The notes: generated by a model from the letters alone, not told the origin. DNA of 64,000 bases from Rheum nobile (GCA_027886185.1 WOAB01000317.1:682001-746000); one strand, 5' to 3'; shown: positions 47,041 to 60,599, counted from the first letter of the stretch. Made by a program: numbers and translations.

Positions 47041-48076
47041 AGTTGCTTTTCACATTTTTCCACCATCAATTTTATTTTTTCCATTTTCTTTTCTCACTTT
47101 GTCTTTCTCCTTCCCACTCACCCCCAGCCTCAGATGGCTTCCTAGATTACCGGTAAGTGGTTTCCCGGCCACCTGAGAGCCGGTTCGCCGGGCCCTTCCA
47201 AGTTCTAACAGTCGCCGGAGTACAAGAGGCTCTGTTTTGGTCTATGGTTTTGTCTTTTGAAGTGAACGCTTGTCGTTAGTGCAGATTTGTCGGTTTGATC
47301 TCCCAGACGACGTCGTTTCGGTCGGCTGTTCGTTTTTTTCTTTTTTTGGTTTTTCGCCTTCTCTTGTTCACTGTTGCTTCAGCTCTGTGATTGCGTAAAG
47401 GTTTGGAACTTCTCTTTTTGTTTTACCTGCTGCTTCCAGTTGCTTGCTTTCTCAGTTCACTGCGTTTGTCTTTTCTGTATTTTTTTTGTCCATTGATCTG
47501 TTTTAGCTGCTTAATTCTATTAATATTAAAATGAATTTATGGGTTTTGTGTTAATCACTTCCTGGGACAACTAGTTCTAATCTTCATTTTTTGCTAGATA
47601 GCAGTAATATCTAATAATTTGTTATGTGGCCGGAGACATTTGAGTTAGGTTTCTCTTGGAAAATTTTGTCTAACTGTAGAAGATGCTGGTTCATGGAATA
47701 AACTCAGTTCAATTGAAATTCAGGTTTCCTGAACTGGTTTTTACTATCTAATTTCACATGGGTTATATGATTACACCACTTCCTATCCTTGATCTTGTTT
47801 ATCATATCACATGGGTTGCATGCACTGCAGAAATGTGGAATCTGAAACTTATATTAGGTTGTTAATGTTATGATCTTCTCTTGTACACTACTCAAAATTG
47901 TAGTCATTACTCACAAAGCATGATGAATTTGGTAAGAAAGTAGACATTATGATTGTAGTTCACTGGTCATGATTCTAGGGATGGACTGATGATTCATGAA
48001 TTATGCATCTTGGTGCAGATAATAGGTAGTGTTCAAATTTAGGCTTGTTAAGATAAGTTAGTTGCACAAATTGCAA
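47041..48076 (+). promoter_or_regulatory. AHL promoter, 5' leader and probable leader intron
   Basis: CT-rich leader-like sequence at 47040-47130. A possible donor at about 47153 (TACCGGTAAGTG) and an acceptor at about 48020 (TGGTGCAG) suggest a leader intron. The start codon is at 48077. Confidence 0.45.
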
Positions 48077-50558
48077 ATGGAAGGAAAACCAAACATGGCT
48101 ACAGGAGTTAGAGTTATTGGGTCAGAAGCGCCGTCGAATTATCAGGTTGCACCTCGACCGGATGCTCCACCAGTGACGGTTTTGCCCTCAGTGACTACTC
48201 CAATGAGCTCTGGTATGGGGGGTATAACGGAGAAAAAGAAGAGGGGAAGGCCGAGGAAGTACGCCCCTGATGGTTCAGCTGCAGGGGTGTTGTCACCAAT
48301 GCCCATTTCATCATCGGCCTCACCGTCTGCAGGTGCTTACTCTAGTGGAAAACGGGGGAAAGGGCGTTCAAGCAATTCAGAGATGAAGCACAGTCACAAT
48401 GAGGAGAAGAAGAGTATGGGTTATTAAACATGCACTTGTCCTTAATCTTGATCATCTTATAACATGCTTTGTTTTGTTGGTATTAAACAGAATCCATGCT
48501 AGTGTACTAGTGCTGTGAAATTCAAAGTTTTGGGAAGCATAATTGTTCAATTAGTTTTACAAATAAAATGTCAATTTTAGTCATGGAACACTACATTGAA
48601 GCTTCTGAAAAGTTACTTGTATATGCGTGATTTTGTTGCAAATATTGTTTTGATACCGCCTAATGTTGGAACTTTCACTTTTTGTAAACACATCTGTAGT
48701 GGATTACCTGAAGTTGCTTCTCTTGCAACAATTCAATGGTTCATCTCAAAATGCTCTACCACTTATCAAATTCTTGTATTTCATGTTTATTTAATCTTTC
48801 TGTTTTCCCATGCTTCATACAGTATTAAATCTGGTCGTAGGGTCGTTCGGTGAAGTTGAAGCAAATGGGTTGAAGTTGAAGCAAATTGCTTCAACTCCCA
48901 CTTCAACCCCCAAAATCCCTTAATGTCACCCCCCCAACATTAAGATTTTGCTTCAACTTCAACCAAGTTCCTTCAACTTCAACCAACACTTCCTACCAAC
49001 CGAACACTACCACTTATCAATATCTGTATACAGATACTTTACTGGATACTAATTTACTAATAGTATTTGTAATTCTATGTAGGCAAAGGAGGTGGTGCAT
49101 CTTGTGATGGTGTTCATTTCACTCCTCATGTCATTACTGTTAATGCTGGTGAGGTACGTCAAGTCATTTTTTTTCGGGTGTGGCAATAACATCTTGTGAG
49201 GGCCATGACGAACTTGACTGTGTAGTTCGTGTTCTTGTTATTCTTGTCTATTTCCAGTTCTGCTTAAAACACGTGCTAACAAGAAACTCGTGATATATCC
49301 AATGTATATCTTGGAGGAAATATATCATAAATTTTGAGCTTCCATTGCATGAGCACTAATTCTTGCTAGACATTAAAACAACACAACATCCAAAGTATCG
49401 TCCAATCTGACATGTGAAGTCAGAAGATTATGAAGTGCAAAAACATGAGTTTCTTTAGTAGTAAGAAGCTGTTTTTTGTGCCTCATTTTTTAGGATGATG
49501 GACTTCACCAGAATTCGTGTTTTTATGTCTGTATAATGTTACATACTAAACATTCATGATCTACTAGAAACAAATTTTTTTTATAGTACTGATGTAAATT
49601 TGCCTATACAGGATGTCACTGCAAAGATCATATCTTTCTGTCAGCAAGGGCCAAGAGCCATTTGCATTCTATCTGCAAATGGAACCGTGTCTAACGCCAC
49701 ACTTCGCCAATCTGATTCTTCTGGGGGTACTTTGACTTACGAGGTACGCGTTTTCCAATGCTTCCATTGTCAAACAATACTGAAGCTCTTGCTCATTGGT
49801 AAACTTTATAGGCCATTTGCTTAGTCTTTTTGGCAACAATTTTTGACAATTTTGGAGATTCAATAGTTGGGTTTGGTTGACACAAAAAAATCTTAGGAAA
49901 AATGTTATATCTACAGGGACGTTTCGAAATAGTAAACTTGTGCGGATCTTTCACGCCTACCGAGAGAGAAGGTACGAGGTACAGAGCAGGCGGTTTAAGC
50001 GTGTCCTTGTCCAGTCCAAACGGCCAAGTTGTTGGTGGATGCGTTGCTGGCTTGCTCGTGGCTGCTGCTCCCGTTCAGGTAATAAAACGCCTTTTGCAAG
50101 TACAATCATACCTATTTCCATGAACTAACAACTTCATTTTTCCTCTTCACTGATCCAATTCGCGTCTTTTTTGTTGTTGTTGATGATGATCAGATCATAG
50201 TTGGCAGTTTTCTACCAAGTAGCCAACCCGAACACAAGCCAAAGAAGCAGAAATCTCATCCTGTTCCTCAATCAACTCCCCCGGTTCTCGCTCTTCCTGG
50301 TCCTGATGTCAAAGATGACGTCAGCGACAGCCAGGGCCAATCAATTCCTGGACCCTCGTTGCAGACGATCACACCCTTCCCCTTCGGACGAGATGCGTGG
50401 CCCACCGGTGCACATGCTCATAGTATGCAGCAGGATTCAAGAAAATCTACTGATATCAACATTTCATTGCCTGGAGGGTAAGTTTAATCAACATTTTACC
50501 TCGTTTTTCGCTAAGTTTTTTAGCTGATCTGGCGCTCGGAAATTGCAGGATGCAGTGA
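48077..50558 (+). CDS. AT-hook motif nuclear-localised protein (AHL, PPC domain)
   Basis: Six exons close in frame: 48077-48419, 49083-49153, 49612-49743, 49917-50078, 50194-50477 and 50549-50558, giving 333 residues. A single AT-hook core (KKKRGRPRKY, R-G-R-P at about 56-59) binds AT-rich minor groove. The PPC/DUF296 domain follows (about 125-245): HFTPHVITVNAGE, SFCQQGPRAICILSANG, GGTLTYEGRFEIVNLCGSF, GGLSVSLSSPNGQVVGG, VAGLLVAAAPVQIIVGSFLP. An intron-containing gene with one RGRPRKY-type hook and a KRGK linker fits the type III/clade B AHLs; which paralogue is not assigned. ATG 48077 is chosen because the frame upstream has only a TTG and AHLs commonly begin near ME. AHLs form trimers through PPC and act as chromatin and transcription regulators. 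The tail is Pro/Ser/Gln-rich. Confidence 0.93.
48838..49012. repeat. Inverted-repeat insertion in AHL intron 1
   Basis: GGTTGAAGTTGAAGCAAA (about 48867) is matched by its reverse complement TTTGCTTCAACTTCAACC (about 48946). The outer parts GGTCGTTCGGT and ACCGAACACTACC are also roughly complementary. This looks like a small MITE or foldback. CTACCACTTATCAA occurs at about 48756 and again at 49006, so the region also contains a direct repeat. Confidence 0.5.
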
Positions 50559-53215
50559 AGATGCATGACTTGTAGAGATAAACCATGCTAGGAATATGAG
50601 GAGCTTACTATTATTGTTAGGATGTAAGAATTTATGTATTGGATCATGCATTTTTAATCTATTTTCTGGATATATTTTTCCCCCTGTACACATGTGGTGA
50701 TAAATCTGCATGAACTAGGAATGGATTGTTTAGGGGATGCTGAAGTGATGCCTATGAAATTTTAGATGACTTTTTTTTTGGATTTATCAGTTGTATTGTA
50801 TGGATTTGGAAATCTTAGCTTAGAGTTACTACAGTATTGTTTGCCGTTAAATTGTCGGAATATTATTCTGCTTTATGTTTTTTCCTGGTCATTACAAGTT
50901 TTATACTACTACAAATCTATGAAATTTAGAAGTTGAAGTTAGAGTTCCTTTATTTGTTAGTCCTGTCTTAAATTGCCAATTTGCCATCAGAAAACATTGG
51001 GTTTCTAATTGACTTTGACTTTGACTTTTGATTTCCTTGTAATGTAATTTATAGTTATGTTGGGGCATGAATGCATGCACATTTACGTGGTAAATAGCTT
51101 AATAAGAAAGCCATATATATATAAAACTTGCATACGTCATTTGTCATGTTATGGGACCATGATAAACGCGTTAGCTGATCTATCACACATCCACCACATT
51201 ATAATTCCACTAAACTATCTGTACTTGCAATTGCAAAACTGAATTTTCTTCCATTCTTAATAATTTATATATCTTTTACACGTAACTGAAAAAGAATGGT
51301 AGTTACATAACTGATGTCTAACGTACATTCACGATATTCTTGTCATGTTTGTTTGACTGTCAGTGAATTAATAAAATTAAATTGATCTTCTCTCTTCTCT
51401 CTTCTCTAATGGTTTGCCATACATTTCTAGATCATTTCTACAATACAACTTTTCAACTATACTTTCGTTACATTATTGTCATATACACAATTGACAATTG
51501 TATATAACAATTGCATATGCTATCAAGTCATGTATATGTACAAAACATCTTATTGTGTTGATTAGGGGTTTAGTTCCAATATAGTTGGAAAAAAAACTCA
51601 AATAAATCTTGATTGTTGAATAAAATTTTTAGGCGGATTTTTTTTTGTTATAGGATTTTAGAACTCTAGTCATAGAATTTTTTCCACCGGAATATGACCG
51701 AGTTGTTTTATGAGACTCCTATGTGAACAAACATGTGCATATATATATGCAAAAACTTGACATTTTTTAATTTGGAACTTGCAAATTAACCGAGCTCACA
51801 AAAAAGGAGTAAAAAGCTTTTACATAAAAAAAAGGCACGATTCACTTCATTATGCATATATAATAAGGATTCTTATATAGTTCAATCTTAATTTCAAGCA
51901 TTGTCTAATATGTCAACCAATATTATAAGTCTCTTTTTAAGCATACAATTGCAGGAAATTGTTCGGAAGTATCTTGAAAATCTCTCACTTTCCTTACAAC
52001 AATTAGTAAGCACCTATGTGGAATGATAATAACATTAGTACTTTGATAAACCCACCCACCCTATACGCACTTCAAGACCAATTCAAACCTAATTCCTTCC
52101 ATAACAAAAATCATGAATGTTGTACAACCCCTCTTCTTTTTTCCTATATATAGTGTCACCACTCTGTAAAACCAACACCAAAATGATGGTGATGATGTTG
52201 TTGATGATGCGGTTGATGATGAGCATCATCGCCATGGCAGTTGCAGCAAAGAGCAAGAGTACGTTCACCATGATTATGATGTCCATGATCATGACGATGA
52301 TGGCCATGTCGTTGGTGATGAGGGTCATGATAAAGCTGATGAAGCTGGTGTGGAGAGGAGAATTCAGGATGTTATAGAACAATTAAAAGTGCCTGCTGCA
52401 AGAAGATGGGGCAAGTTTGAGTTAATCTGTGAATTCTTGATTCTGTGTAATACAATAATACATGATGATATGGTATGTCTATATTCTCTGTAAACTCTTA
52501 TGTAAATAAGTTGTTATGATACATTGTGTAGCTTTGTTTAGTAGGTTATGGGGTGTGAAATTATGATTGTAAGAATTAATCATCAAGCCATTTGTGTACC
52601 TTAATTACTTTGTGTAAGACACATATAAGTCTATATCTTTATTTCGGTGAATATAATGCTAGTTAATAGTTATAATAAAATCACCTCATTTTTTTTATAT
52701 AGCCAAAACCACCTCTTCAACCCAAATCTGAAAAAGAAAAAAAACTCATTCCATTAGCTCTTTAAAAGTTCGCCCATTTTTCCTTATCAAAAAAAAAGTT
52801 CGCCCATTTTTAATGGAATGGTCCATTTGTTAAGATTTAGGTGACACGATGCATAGATCTTTTATACTAAATTTTGAATTATGAAACAATTTTGTTAGAA
52901 AAGCATATACTCATCCTTGAGGAACTAGAAGAAATATCTTTTTATGTAGATTTCCTATCTTCATCCTGGAGCATTGTAAACAAATATGATTTGCAATGAG
53001 TGAACTAAAACTTTGAAGTCTTTCTTGAAGGAGCTAAATTTGTCAAGATACAAACAAGTAAGTCTACACAAATCCGAGCCCCATCATGCTGCTCTCATAC
53101 ATGAGACGAAATCAAATAACAGGTCCTACCAAAGTAACCCCAACCGTAATCGGTAATAGTTTAAACATAGAAGCCAACAATACTTTATGAGGATTCTTAC
53201 TGACATTACAAGAAA
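50559..53215. other. Intergenic region between AHL and PBF1 3' ends
   Basis: The AHL 3' untranslated region probably runs to about 50900. The remainder is AT-rich, with one trinucleotide-biased open region at 52117-52490 listed separately and a short duplicated AAAAGTTCGCCCATTTTT at about 52766 and 52795. No other gene is recognised. Confidence 0.45.
52117..52377 (+). other. Possible small secreted-peptide gene or ATG/CAT-repeat open region
   Basis: From ATG 52117 (or 52183, which lies about 30 bp after a TATATATA box at 52145-52152) a plus-strand frame reads MMVMMLLMMRLMMSIIAMAV, hydrophobic enough for a signal peptide, with AVAA as a possible cleavage site. In the +2 frame the same DNA is His/Asp-rich (VHHDYDVHDHDDDGH) and runs on into KADEAGVERRIQDVIEQLKV as an amphipathic-looking stretch. 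The minus strand is His-rich (HHQQHHHHHFGVGF) with TLALCCNCHGD. All three frames lack stops because the DNA is biased to ATG/GAT/CAT. It is not clear which, if any, is translated. Confidence 0.25.
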
Positions 53216-55745
53216 TCAGTCCTTCCTCAGGTCCATGTATTCTCGACGCATGCCCTCTGAATTCAGGATGACTAGCTCCAGCTTATCTCCCTGCCATGAC
53301 ACAAACAATACAGAGTTGCAAGTTAAATCTTAATACAATATTGTATTCACTAACACAAGATTGTATATAAGAATGTAATCAAAGAAGAGTTTGTGAGCCG
53401 TAGACACTATAAAGAATAATGTGAATTAGAACTTCAAAATTTCTGGCTACCACCATGTTCTTAAACCCATGTTTCTGAGTTAAAAACAAAGAGAGTTCGG
53501 AAACAAGTAGGTGCAGTTGCAATGCACTGTTTGTAAAATTCAGGTTAAATAATCAAAGATTGCAAACACAGAAACATGTGGAAGAAACTTACAGTGTAAA
53601 TGTCTCTCTCAGTTGCAGATGCAAAGGCAGTTTTTACCAGATCAATTGCTTCTGCTTCAGAGAGAGGAGTTACAGCATCCTGCACAAGTTTTTAGATGTC
53701 AGTCATAAGTAACCTCTAACATAGTCAACACTAGAAAGAACAATCAAAATAAAAACAGGTGGATCTTTTCCTCCAACTAGCAAAGGAGAATAGCAAGTAC
53801 CTGGACAGGCAGCAAGAGAGGACTGGGAGATTTCAGTTGGTTATCCAGGAAAGGCATAATGAGCTTTGACCCAGAACCTTGAGAACTGTATCCGACCTTT
53901 TCATATGAACCAACAGCATCATAGGTGAAAACACAGCCCTTTCCTGAAAAGAAATAAAGGGTTCCTTTTGTCAGTACTGCTGATTCTGTTCGTTAGTTCA
54001 TAATTGCACAAGTTATCTGAAGGAATTTGAAATCAAGGTGGTGGCAGACAGGCAGAGTTTGTTGGAATAACAGGCACTCCAATAGGAAAAGTACAAAAAT
54101 GCAGCTTGATCTTTTGGGTCAGGAAAAGTAAAGTGCAGATGAATAATAGTACAAGGACATATACCTTCACTATCAAGTCCACCCAAAACATTGAACGCAT
54201 AGTAGGGAAAGAAACGCTTATAATAAAGCGTGTTCGACAGAAGTTGGGCCATTGCTGGACAACTCATCTGCTTATTGTGCTGATGTTGATAGATCTGTGA
54301 GAGAGATCAAGAAGATCAGATAAGATTTACAGATTTTCTGCACAATTAGGCAAATGCAGCATTTTATATATTTTAGACAAGCATATACAAGTGTTTGTTA
54401 GGTTATTAAAAAATCATAGTATCATACTATAACCAAATTCAGTAGGTTTGTGCATCTATGAGTGCAACACACTCATTGATCATTATAAGGCTTTGTCATA
54501 GTTTAGAACTTCACCAGATGCCTCGCTGACAGATGCTTCTGTAAAGCTCTCACATCAGCTTGAAAGCCTGAAGATGCTAAAAAGGCTTTGTCAGCTCTGC
54601 AAGGTAAATGAAAATAACAGTTAGATATACATTATTACGAGGAAAAATATCAAAACAAATAAACACCATCAATCATTATGAATAATTTCATTAAGCAACA
54701 AGAAACACGATGTTGAATATATAACAAACATTTATTCATATACTACACATAAAAAGATGGAGAGTGCTCTGCTCATAAATTAAATTTACTTAGAACAAGG
54801 TCCCAAGGACACTATGCGGATCAGCGGATGGCCAAACCAGAATTTGAAATTTAACCATACTTGGCCCTAAAACACAAAGCCATACAAGCCCAATTGATCG
54901 CCCATCCTTTAAGGATTTCTAGGAAGCTCTTGTCATGTTTCAAGTGAGAATCAAAGCAGAGCTGGTTGGCATACTAATAATTGATTACTAATGGTAGAAC
55001 CCCTGTCATATTCTAACTGTGGATAAGATTCACATGAAATATTTTACTTCAGGATACTTGTGGGCTCAACTCATGAGGTACATCCATACCAGAACCAACA
55101 CAAAGCTAGAATTTGACTGTAATATTGTCAATAGAGTAGTGGTACAATGCAGATTCAGTTGTGTAGGTAGCTCACTCTCTTCACTAAGGAATCCTCAGAC
55201 TAATTCCACAAAGCTCCCTACAAAATGGCTGTTTCCACAATTTTCATCTTCAGATTCGATCCTGAGCTTACAATTTGATGTCTATAGCCCTAGTCAGCAA
55301 GATTTCATCACAGAAAGCGTAAACAGGAAACATATGAACAGCATATGGCAGAAATGGAAAAACCAATGAAGGCATCTAAATCCCTAACAGATGTAACACG
55401 TCTGACCTAAATCCCTAACGAATCAATCAAGCAATTCGAAAGAATTGTAGCAGGAGAGAAGAAGCTTACAGTTTGGCAATCTTCGAGTAGTCACGAGTGA
55501 GGATGTTGTATCCGGTAGACATTCGGGTATCGGCGGCAATGACACAGTAATCGGAACCGGCCACAGCTACACAGGTTCTGCCATTAACAAAAAAAAATGA
55601 AAAAACATAAGCTTTAGAGTGGATCAAGATGATTCAAATCGAACGCAATACGCAGACATAGCGAGAAGCGATTAAGAGAGAGGGAGGAGAGAAATTACCC
55701 GCCGTTGAAATCATAGGGAGACCAGTTTGCGTGTTGCTTCGCCAT
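53216..55745 (-). CDS. PBF1: 20S proteasome subunit beta type-1 (beta-6, PBF1)
   Basis: Seven minus-strand exons close in frame: 55699-55745, 55470-55577, 54515-54596, 54165-54294, 53801-53943, 53593-53679 and 53216-53290, giving 223 residues, the usual length for plant PBF1. It starts MAKQHANWSPYDFNGGTC and contains SDYCVIAADTRMSTGYNI, SARHLIYQHQHNKQMSC, FFPYYAFNVLGGLDSEGKGC, MPFLDNQLKSPSPLLLP, SATERDIYTGDKLELV and the terminal MDLRKD. This is the non-catalytic beta-6 ring subunit of the 20S core, so the lack of a processed N-terminal threonine active site is expected. It is divergently arranged with KU80 641 bp away. Nothing is unusual in the frame or splice sites. Confidence 0.96.
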
Positions 55746-56385
55746 GGTGATTCGATCGAAACTCGAAGATTGAGAGAGAACAGGAAATGAGATGAGAGAG
55801 ACTAGACTAGGGTATTTGAAGGAAAAGTTGGATGTTCCAGGGAGCTTTTCTTCTTCTTCAAGCAGCAACCCTTGAGTTGAGCCCAATTCGGGCTAAATTT
55901 ACCAAAACCACCCTCGAAATATAACTTGTGTAAGGAAATCACCTTTAAAACCAAAACTTGTGCACAAAATACCCTTAAAATATGGGCTTTTGTACCAAAT
56001 TATCCTTAAAAAACAAAATTGTAAAATTATCGAGCTCCATCAACTGTATGGGGTGGAGAAACTCGGGATGATCACTTATCAGGGTAATTTTCTGATAAAC
56101 TCATAATTGTAGGTCAGTTTTCAAAAGAACTACGAAAAGTGGGTTTTGGCATATATTTAATTTTTGAAAAGTACGAAGCAAGTTTAGTAGCGAAGCGGGA
56201 CTCGCTTTTTTCCAGAAGGAATCCACACGACGTGCTGGCTTCTCCGGAAGCTGGAGGTAGACGAACGGGCGCGAAGAGGAACCTCAGCTTTGCTTTGTGC
56301 TCTCGTTTTTAGGGAAAATAAAGTTTAAGAAGACAAGATTGTCCACTATTTCCCCGCTTCAATTTGAAGATTTAACACCCTGAAA
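55746..56385. promoter_or_regulatory. Shared divergent promoter of PBF1 and KU80
   Basis: 640 bp between the two start codons. Near PBF1 it is CT/GA-rich. The middle has AT-rich filler with repeated ACCAAAA/CCCTTAAAA-like phrases. Near KU80 it is GC-richer (56170-56290). No classical TATA box was identified on the KU80 side, as is common for housekeeping genes. Confidence 0.5.
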
Positions 56386-59300
56386 ATGGCTCGCAATAAG
56401 GTATTCATTTCCTTGTCTGTTTGCATCGTTGCGATTTTTCGCTGTAAGATTCGATCATCGCATTATCTTGCTCTAAATGATTGAGTTTGGTCGGTGACCC
56501 AGTTCACTTCTTTGATTCCAGTCTTTCCTTGTATATTGCTCACTCGTTTCTTTTTGTGCCAAATATCAGCTTAAGCCATGTAACTTGTAAAAAAGAAGTT
56601 TTTTGTATGCTTTAAAAGTGCTTTAAATTTGGGGAACTTCAGGTTACAGACTATTGAAGGTCATGTTTCCACCTTCCACAGACTGTTCATGTTCGATAGG
56701 GTTTAGCTTCTTCTAAGTTCATGTTTTGGGATTTTTGCAAGTATGAAAATTTGACTGCTTGATACTTTATGGAGTTGCGTTTTCTATAGGCAAGTTGGAT
56801 TTTTGTGAACCTTTTGAATGTAGTTTCATGAATTATGAACTGCCTGTTTAAGGTTGCATCAGTGATCTAGTTTTATTGTCAATCACTAAGTACCATCTAA
56901 ATTATTGCCTACAGGAAGCACTGATTTTGGCGGTTGATGTTGGTCCTACAATGCACAAGATTCTGCCTGAGGTTGAGAAAATTTGCTCATTGCTTATGGA
57001 GAAAAAGGTTTTATTCATCACTTGTTCTCTCTCTTTAGTTGGGCATAGTTTCAAACAATCTAGCTCTTTTCATGATTGAATTATGAATTTACATTTGTTT
57101 TTGCTCTCTTGGTTGTTTTCATGTATACTAGTTTCCTTGTCGAGATGAAAAATGAAATATTTATTACAAAGCTACCCACAATGAATGAGCAGTGCACTGA
57201 CTGTTTTCTCACTTTCCTTGCAGCTTATTTATAGCAAATATGATGAAATTGGTGTTGTTCTGTTTGGAACTAAAGGTACTTATGCTGTCACTTGAAGTTT
57301 TCTAATGAAGAATGTGATATGTGTGAGTTAGACTGCTAGAGGCTCTAAGAAGTGGCTGTCTCTGAAGTAACACCATAGGCTCTTTGGTGAAGAAAAGAAG
57401 TGTGCTGTAGTCTATGACTAATATGGCTTCCCGTGTCATGTTCTTTTGATAGTTGGCAAATTTTTGGGCTATAAAGTTGTGCAATGATTTAAAGCAAAGT
57501 TGAGCTTTTGGTCCCATATTTTAAAAGTTATAATAATTAGCGTTCTTATTGATCAATATTCACTACTTCCATTGCAGAAGAATAGCACACGACGATTATT
57601 TATAATACTTATGTGAATGAGCTCTTCTCAGATTTTGGTGAAGCGTACCATTGATGGGTTAAAATTGTCCTGTTTCTCTCATCTCAAATGGAACCTTCTT
57701 TCTTGAATTTATTTTCTACCTCTCATGCTGTAATTTTCTAATTGGTTGGTCTGAACTCTGAATTTTGCGGTCTTATAATTTCTGAAGTGTAAGACTGGGG
57801 AAGATATTTTGGAACTTGACTTTTTGTGAGAAAAAAAAATGAAAAATTGATGACTGATATCAAAGATTCAAAGGCATATCACCTTATCAGAAATAGTGCT
57901 TTTATCGGATTTCCTTATGCATGACTCTTACATCGTTTTAAATAATAAAAAATGCTGAATTATGTATTTGTTGGCTCTTCAGAGACTGACAATGACTTGA
58001 CCAAAGAATTGGGTGGATATGAGCATGTGGTGGTTCTGCAGAGAATCAAAGTAATTGATGAAATACTTGTTGAGGTTGTACAACAACTTCCTCGAGGGAC
58101 TACTGCTGGTGATTGTATCCTTTGTTATACCATTGGCTCTGCCTTTGACAATCTTGAAGTAATTACCATATTTAAGCATTTTCAGTTCCTTGACTTTCAT
58201 TATAGTTCTGGATGCCATTGTTGTTGGGATGGATTTGCTGATAAAGAAGTATGGAGAAACCAACAAGGGTAAAAAACGTGTCTGTTTGATCACGGATTTG
58301 CTTTCTCCTATAAAAGACCCCTATGAAGGAACAAAAGGTGACCAAGTCTTTGCCATTGCTGAACAAATGGATTTACAAGGAATGAAACTTGAATGTATTG
58401 TTGTAAGAGGGGACCTTAGCACTGATGCGAAGAAGAAAGTCAGGGATGAAAATGAACAATTACTGAGCCTTTTCACGAAGAAATGTCGCACCAAGATTGT
58501 TTATGTTGAGAGTCCGGCTTCAATGTTGGGAGCTATCAAGACCCGGACCGTAATGCCTGTTACACTGTTTAGGGGTGATCTTGAAGTTAGCTCCCGATTG
58601 AAGATCAAGGTGACAGTTCTGTTGTCATTGTTGCCCTTTCTGTTAGGAATGAAGAATTAGTTGATTCATAATTTGTGTTATGTGCAGGTTTGGGTGTACA
58701 AGAAAACTTGCAAGGAGAAGTTTCCTTCCTTAAAGAAGTATTCAGATAAAGCACCCCCGAGCGATAAGTTTGCCACTCATGAAGTTAAGGTAGATTACGT
58801 GTACAAAAGTATTATAGACCCTGAAAGAGTTGTTCCTCCTGAGCAAAGGATCAAAGGCTTCCGCTATGGACCACAAGTAATTCCAATTTCATCTGCTGAA
58901 TTGGAAGCTGTCAAATTCAAACCAGAAAAGGGAGTGAAGCTTCTAGGATTTACTGATGCTTCAAACATATTGCGGTAATTTCCCTTGGATTTATGGATGC
59001 TTTAAGCCTTTCCGGTCTAATAATACAACTAAGACATGTGACTGATGGGTTTCTCATCTTCTTGTATCCTTGAAGTCACTATTACATGAAAGATGCCAAC
59101 ATATTTATTGCTGAGCCAGGCAATAGAAATGCGGGTCTAGCAGTTTCTGCTCTGGCAAGAGCCATGAAGGAAATGAATAAGGTTGCCATTGTGCGATGTG
59201 TCTTTAGACAAGGACAGGCAAATGTCGTTATTGCGGTCTTGACACCAAATGTGTCTGAGAAGGACAATATTGTAAGCTGTACCTTAAAGCTCCTTGTTCC

Positions 59301-60599
59301 CATCAGTCATATCTGTGGATTATGTTCTCATTGTTCCGCTCTCACCCTGTGTTTTCCATTCTCATTCATTGGCTTGTTGGTTCTTTTTTGGACAGCCTGA
59401 TTCATTCTATTTCAACGTGCTTCCTTTTGCTGAAGATGTTCGAGAATTCCAATTCCCTTCTTTTAGTAACTTACCCTCGGCTCTCCAGCCAACTGAGGAG
59501 CAGCAAGAGGCTGCAGATGACTTTGTAAAAGCACTTGACCTTGCACCACCGGGCAAGCAAGAGGTGCTACAACCTGAACTTACACCAAACCTTGTTCTTC
59601 AGGTATTTCTTTGCTACTGTAAAACAGAAACTGCCAATATATTGATTACTTAAATAACTGGTTTTTAACAGTTGGTTTTGTGTTATAAATTTTTCCAGCA
59701 TTTCTACCATTTTCTGGAATTAAAATCAAAGCACCCTGATGCAGCCGTACCTCCACTGGATGACACATTAAAGAGCATAACTGAACCCGACCCTGAACTT
59801 CTTTCTCAGAACAAGTCTGTGATTGATAAAATTCGAAATTGCATTGAACTCAAGGAGAATCCTAAGGTAACGGATTCTAGTTGCTTGACCTCTGAAGATG
59901 AAATATGTTATTATTTGGCTGATCTTTCTGAATGTGAATTAAACAGATGAAGAAGTCAAATAAACGGGTGAGAGAAGATGTGGATGGCGCCCTTGATTCC
60001 AAGCGTCTTTTGACAGCAGAAAACAGCTCCATGGATAAGATCAAAACGATTGGGGACTTGACACCTGTCCAAGATTTCGAAGCCATGTTATCACGTAGGG
60101 ACAGCTCTGATTGGGTTCATCGTGCCCTCAGGGAAATGAGGAGCAGAATCCAATACATGGTGGAAGATTCTCCTGACAAGCATAAAAAGGCTCTTGAGTG
60201 TCTTATTGCCCTTCGCAAAGGGTGTGTTATTGAACAGGTTTGGGTTCATCTTGCTATGAATGTATCTACTTTTGGATGATTGTAACAATGAAACTCTGAT
60301 TTTTTTGCAGGAACCAAAGCAGTTCAATGATTTTATAAAGAATCTGAGCAAGTCATGTCAGGAAAACAACTTGCTTGATTTCTACGAGCTAATGTCAAAG
60401 GAAGTGAAACCAATCACAAAAGAAGAAGCTGATGACAGGTTTGCCCTTATACAAGCTCTCTGCAAACCCTGTCTACTTAAAAATTTCATGCTCTAAAAGG
60501 GTTTTGTTCTGTTTCAGTGACGTGGCGGGTGATGAAGCTGGAACGTATCTGATTAATGTGAAAGCAAAAGACGAACCAAATCTTGAGTCACAACCTTGA
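56386..60599 (+). CDS. KU80: ATP-dependent DNA helicase 2 subunit KU80
   Basis: Twelve exons close in frame: 56386-56400, 56915-57007, 57224-57275, 57983-58114, 58206-58609, 58688-58974, 59076-59271, 59396-59602, 59699-59866, 59947-60237, 60311-60438 and 60518-60599, giving 684 residues, close to plant KU80 length. The N-terminal von Willebrand-like domain begins ALILAVDVGPTMHKI and includes GDFLDAIVVGMDLL across a split codon and RVCLITDLLSPIKDP. The Ku core contains GVKLLGFTDASNILRHYYMK, ARAMKEMNKVAIVRCVFRQG and FYFNVLPFAEDVREFQFPSF. A C-terminal helical domain ends with ESQP. With KU70 it forms a ring on DNA ends, acting in non-homologous end joining and telomere protection in the nucleus. 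The five-codon first exon (MARNK) is short but has good splice sites. Confidence 0.96.

Noticed and set aside
48596..48853. 85-codon frame in AHL intron 1
   Set aside because: The AHL exons on either side join in phase; the frame overlaps an inverted-repeat insertion and has no family features.
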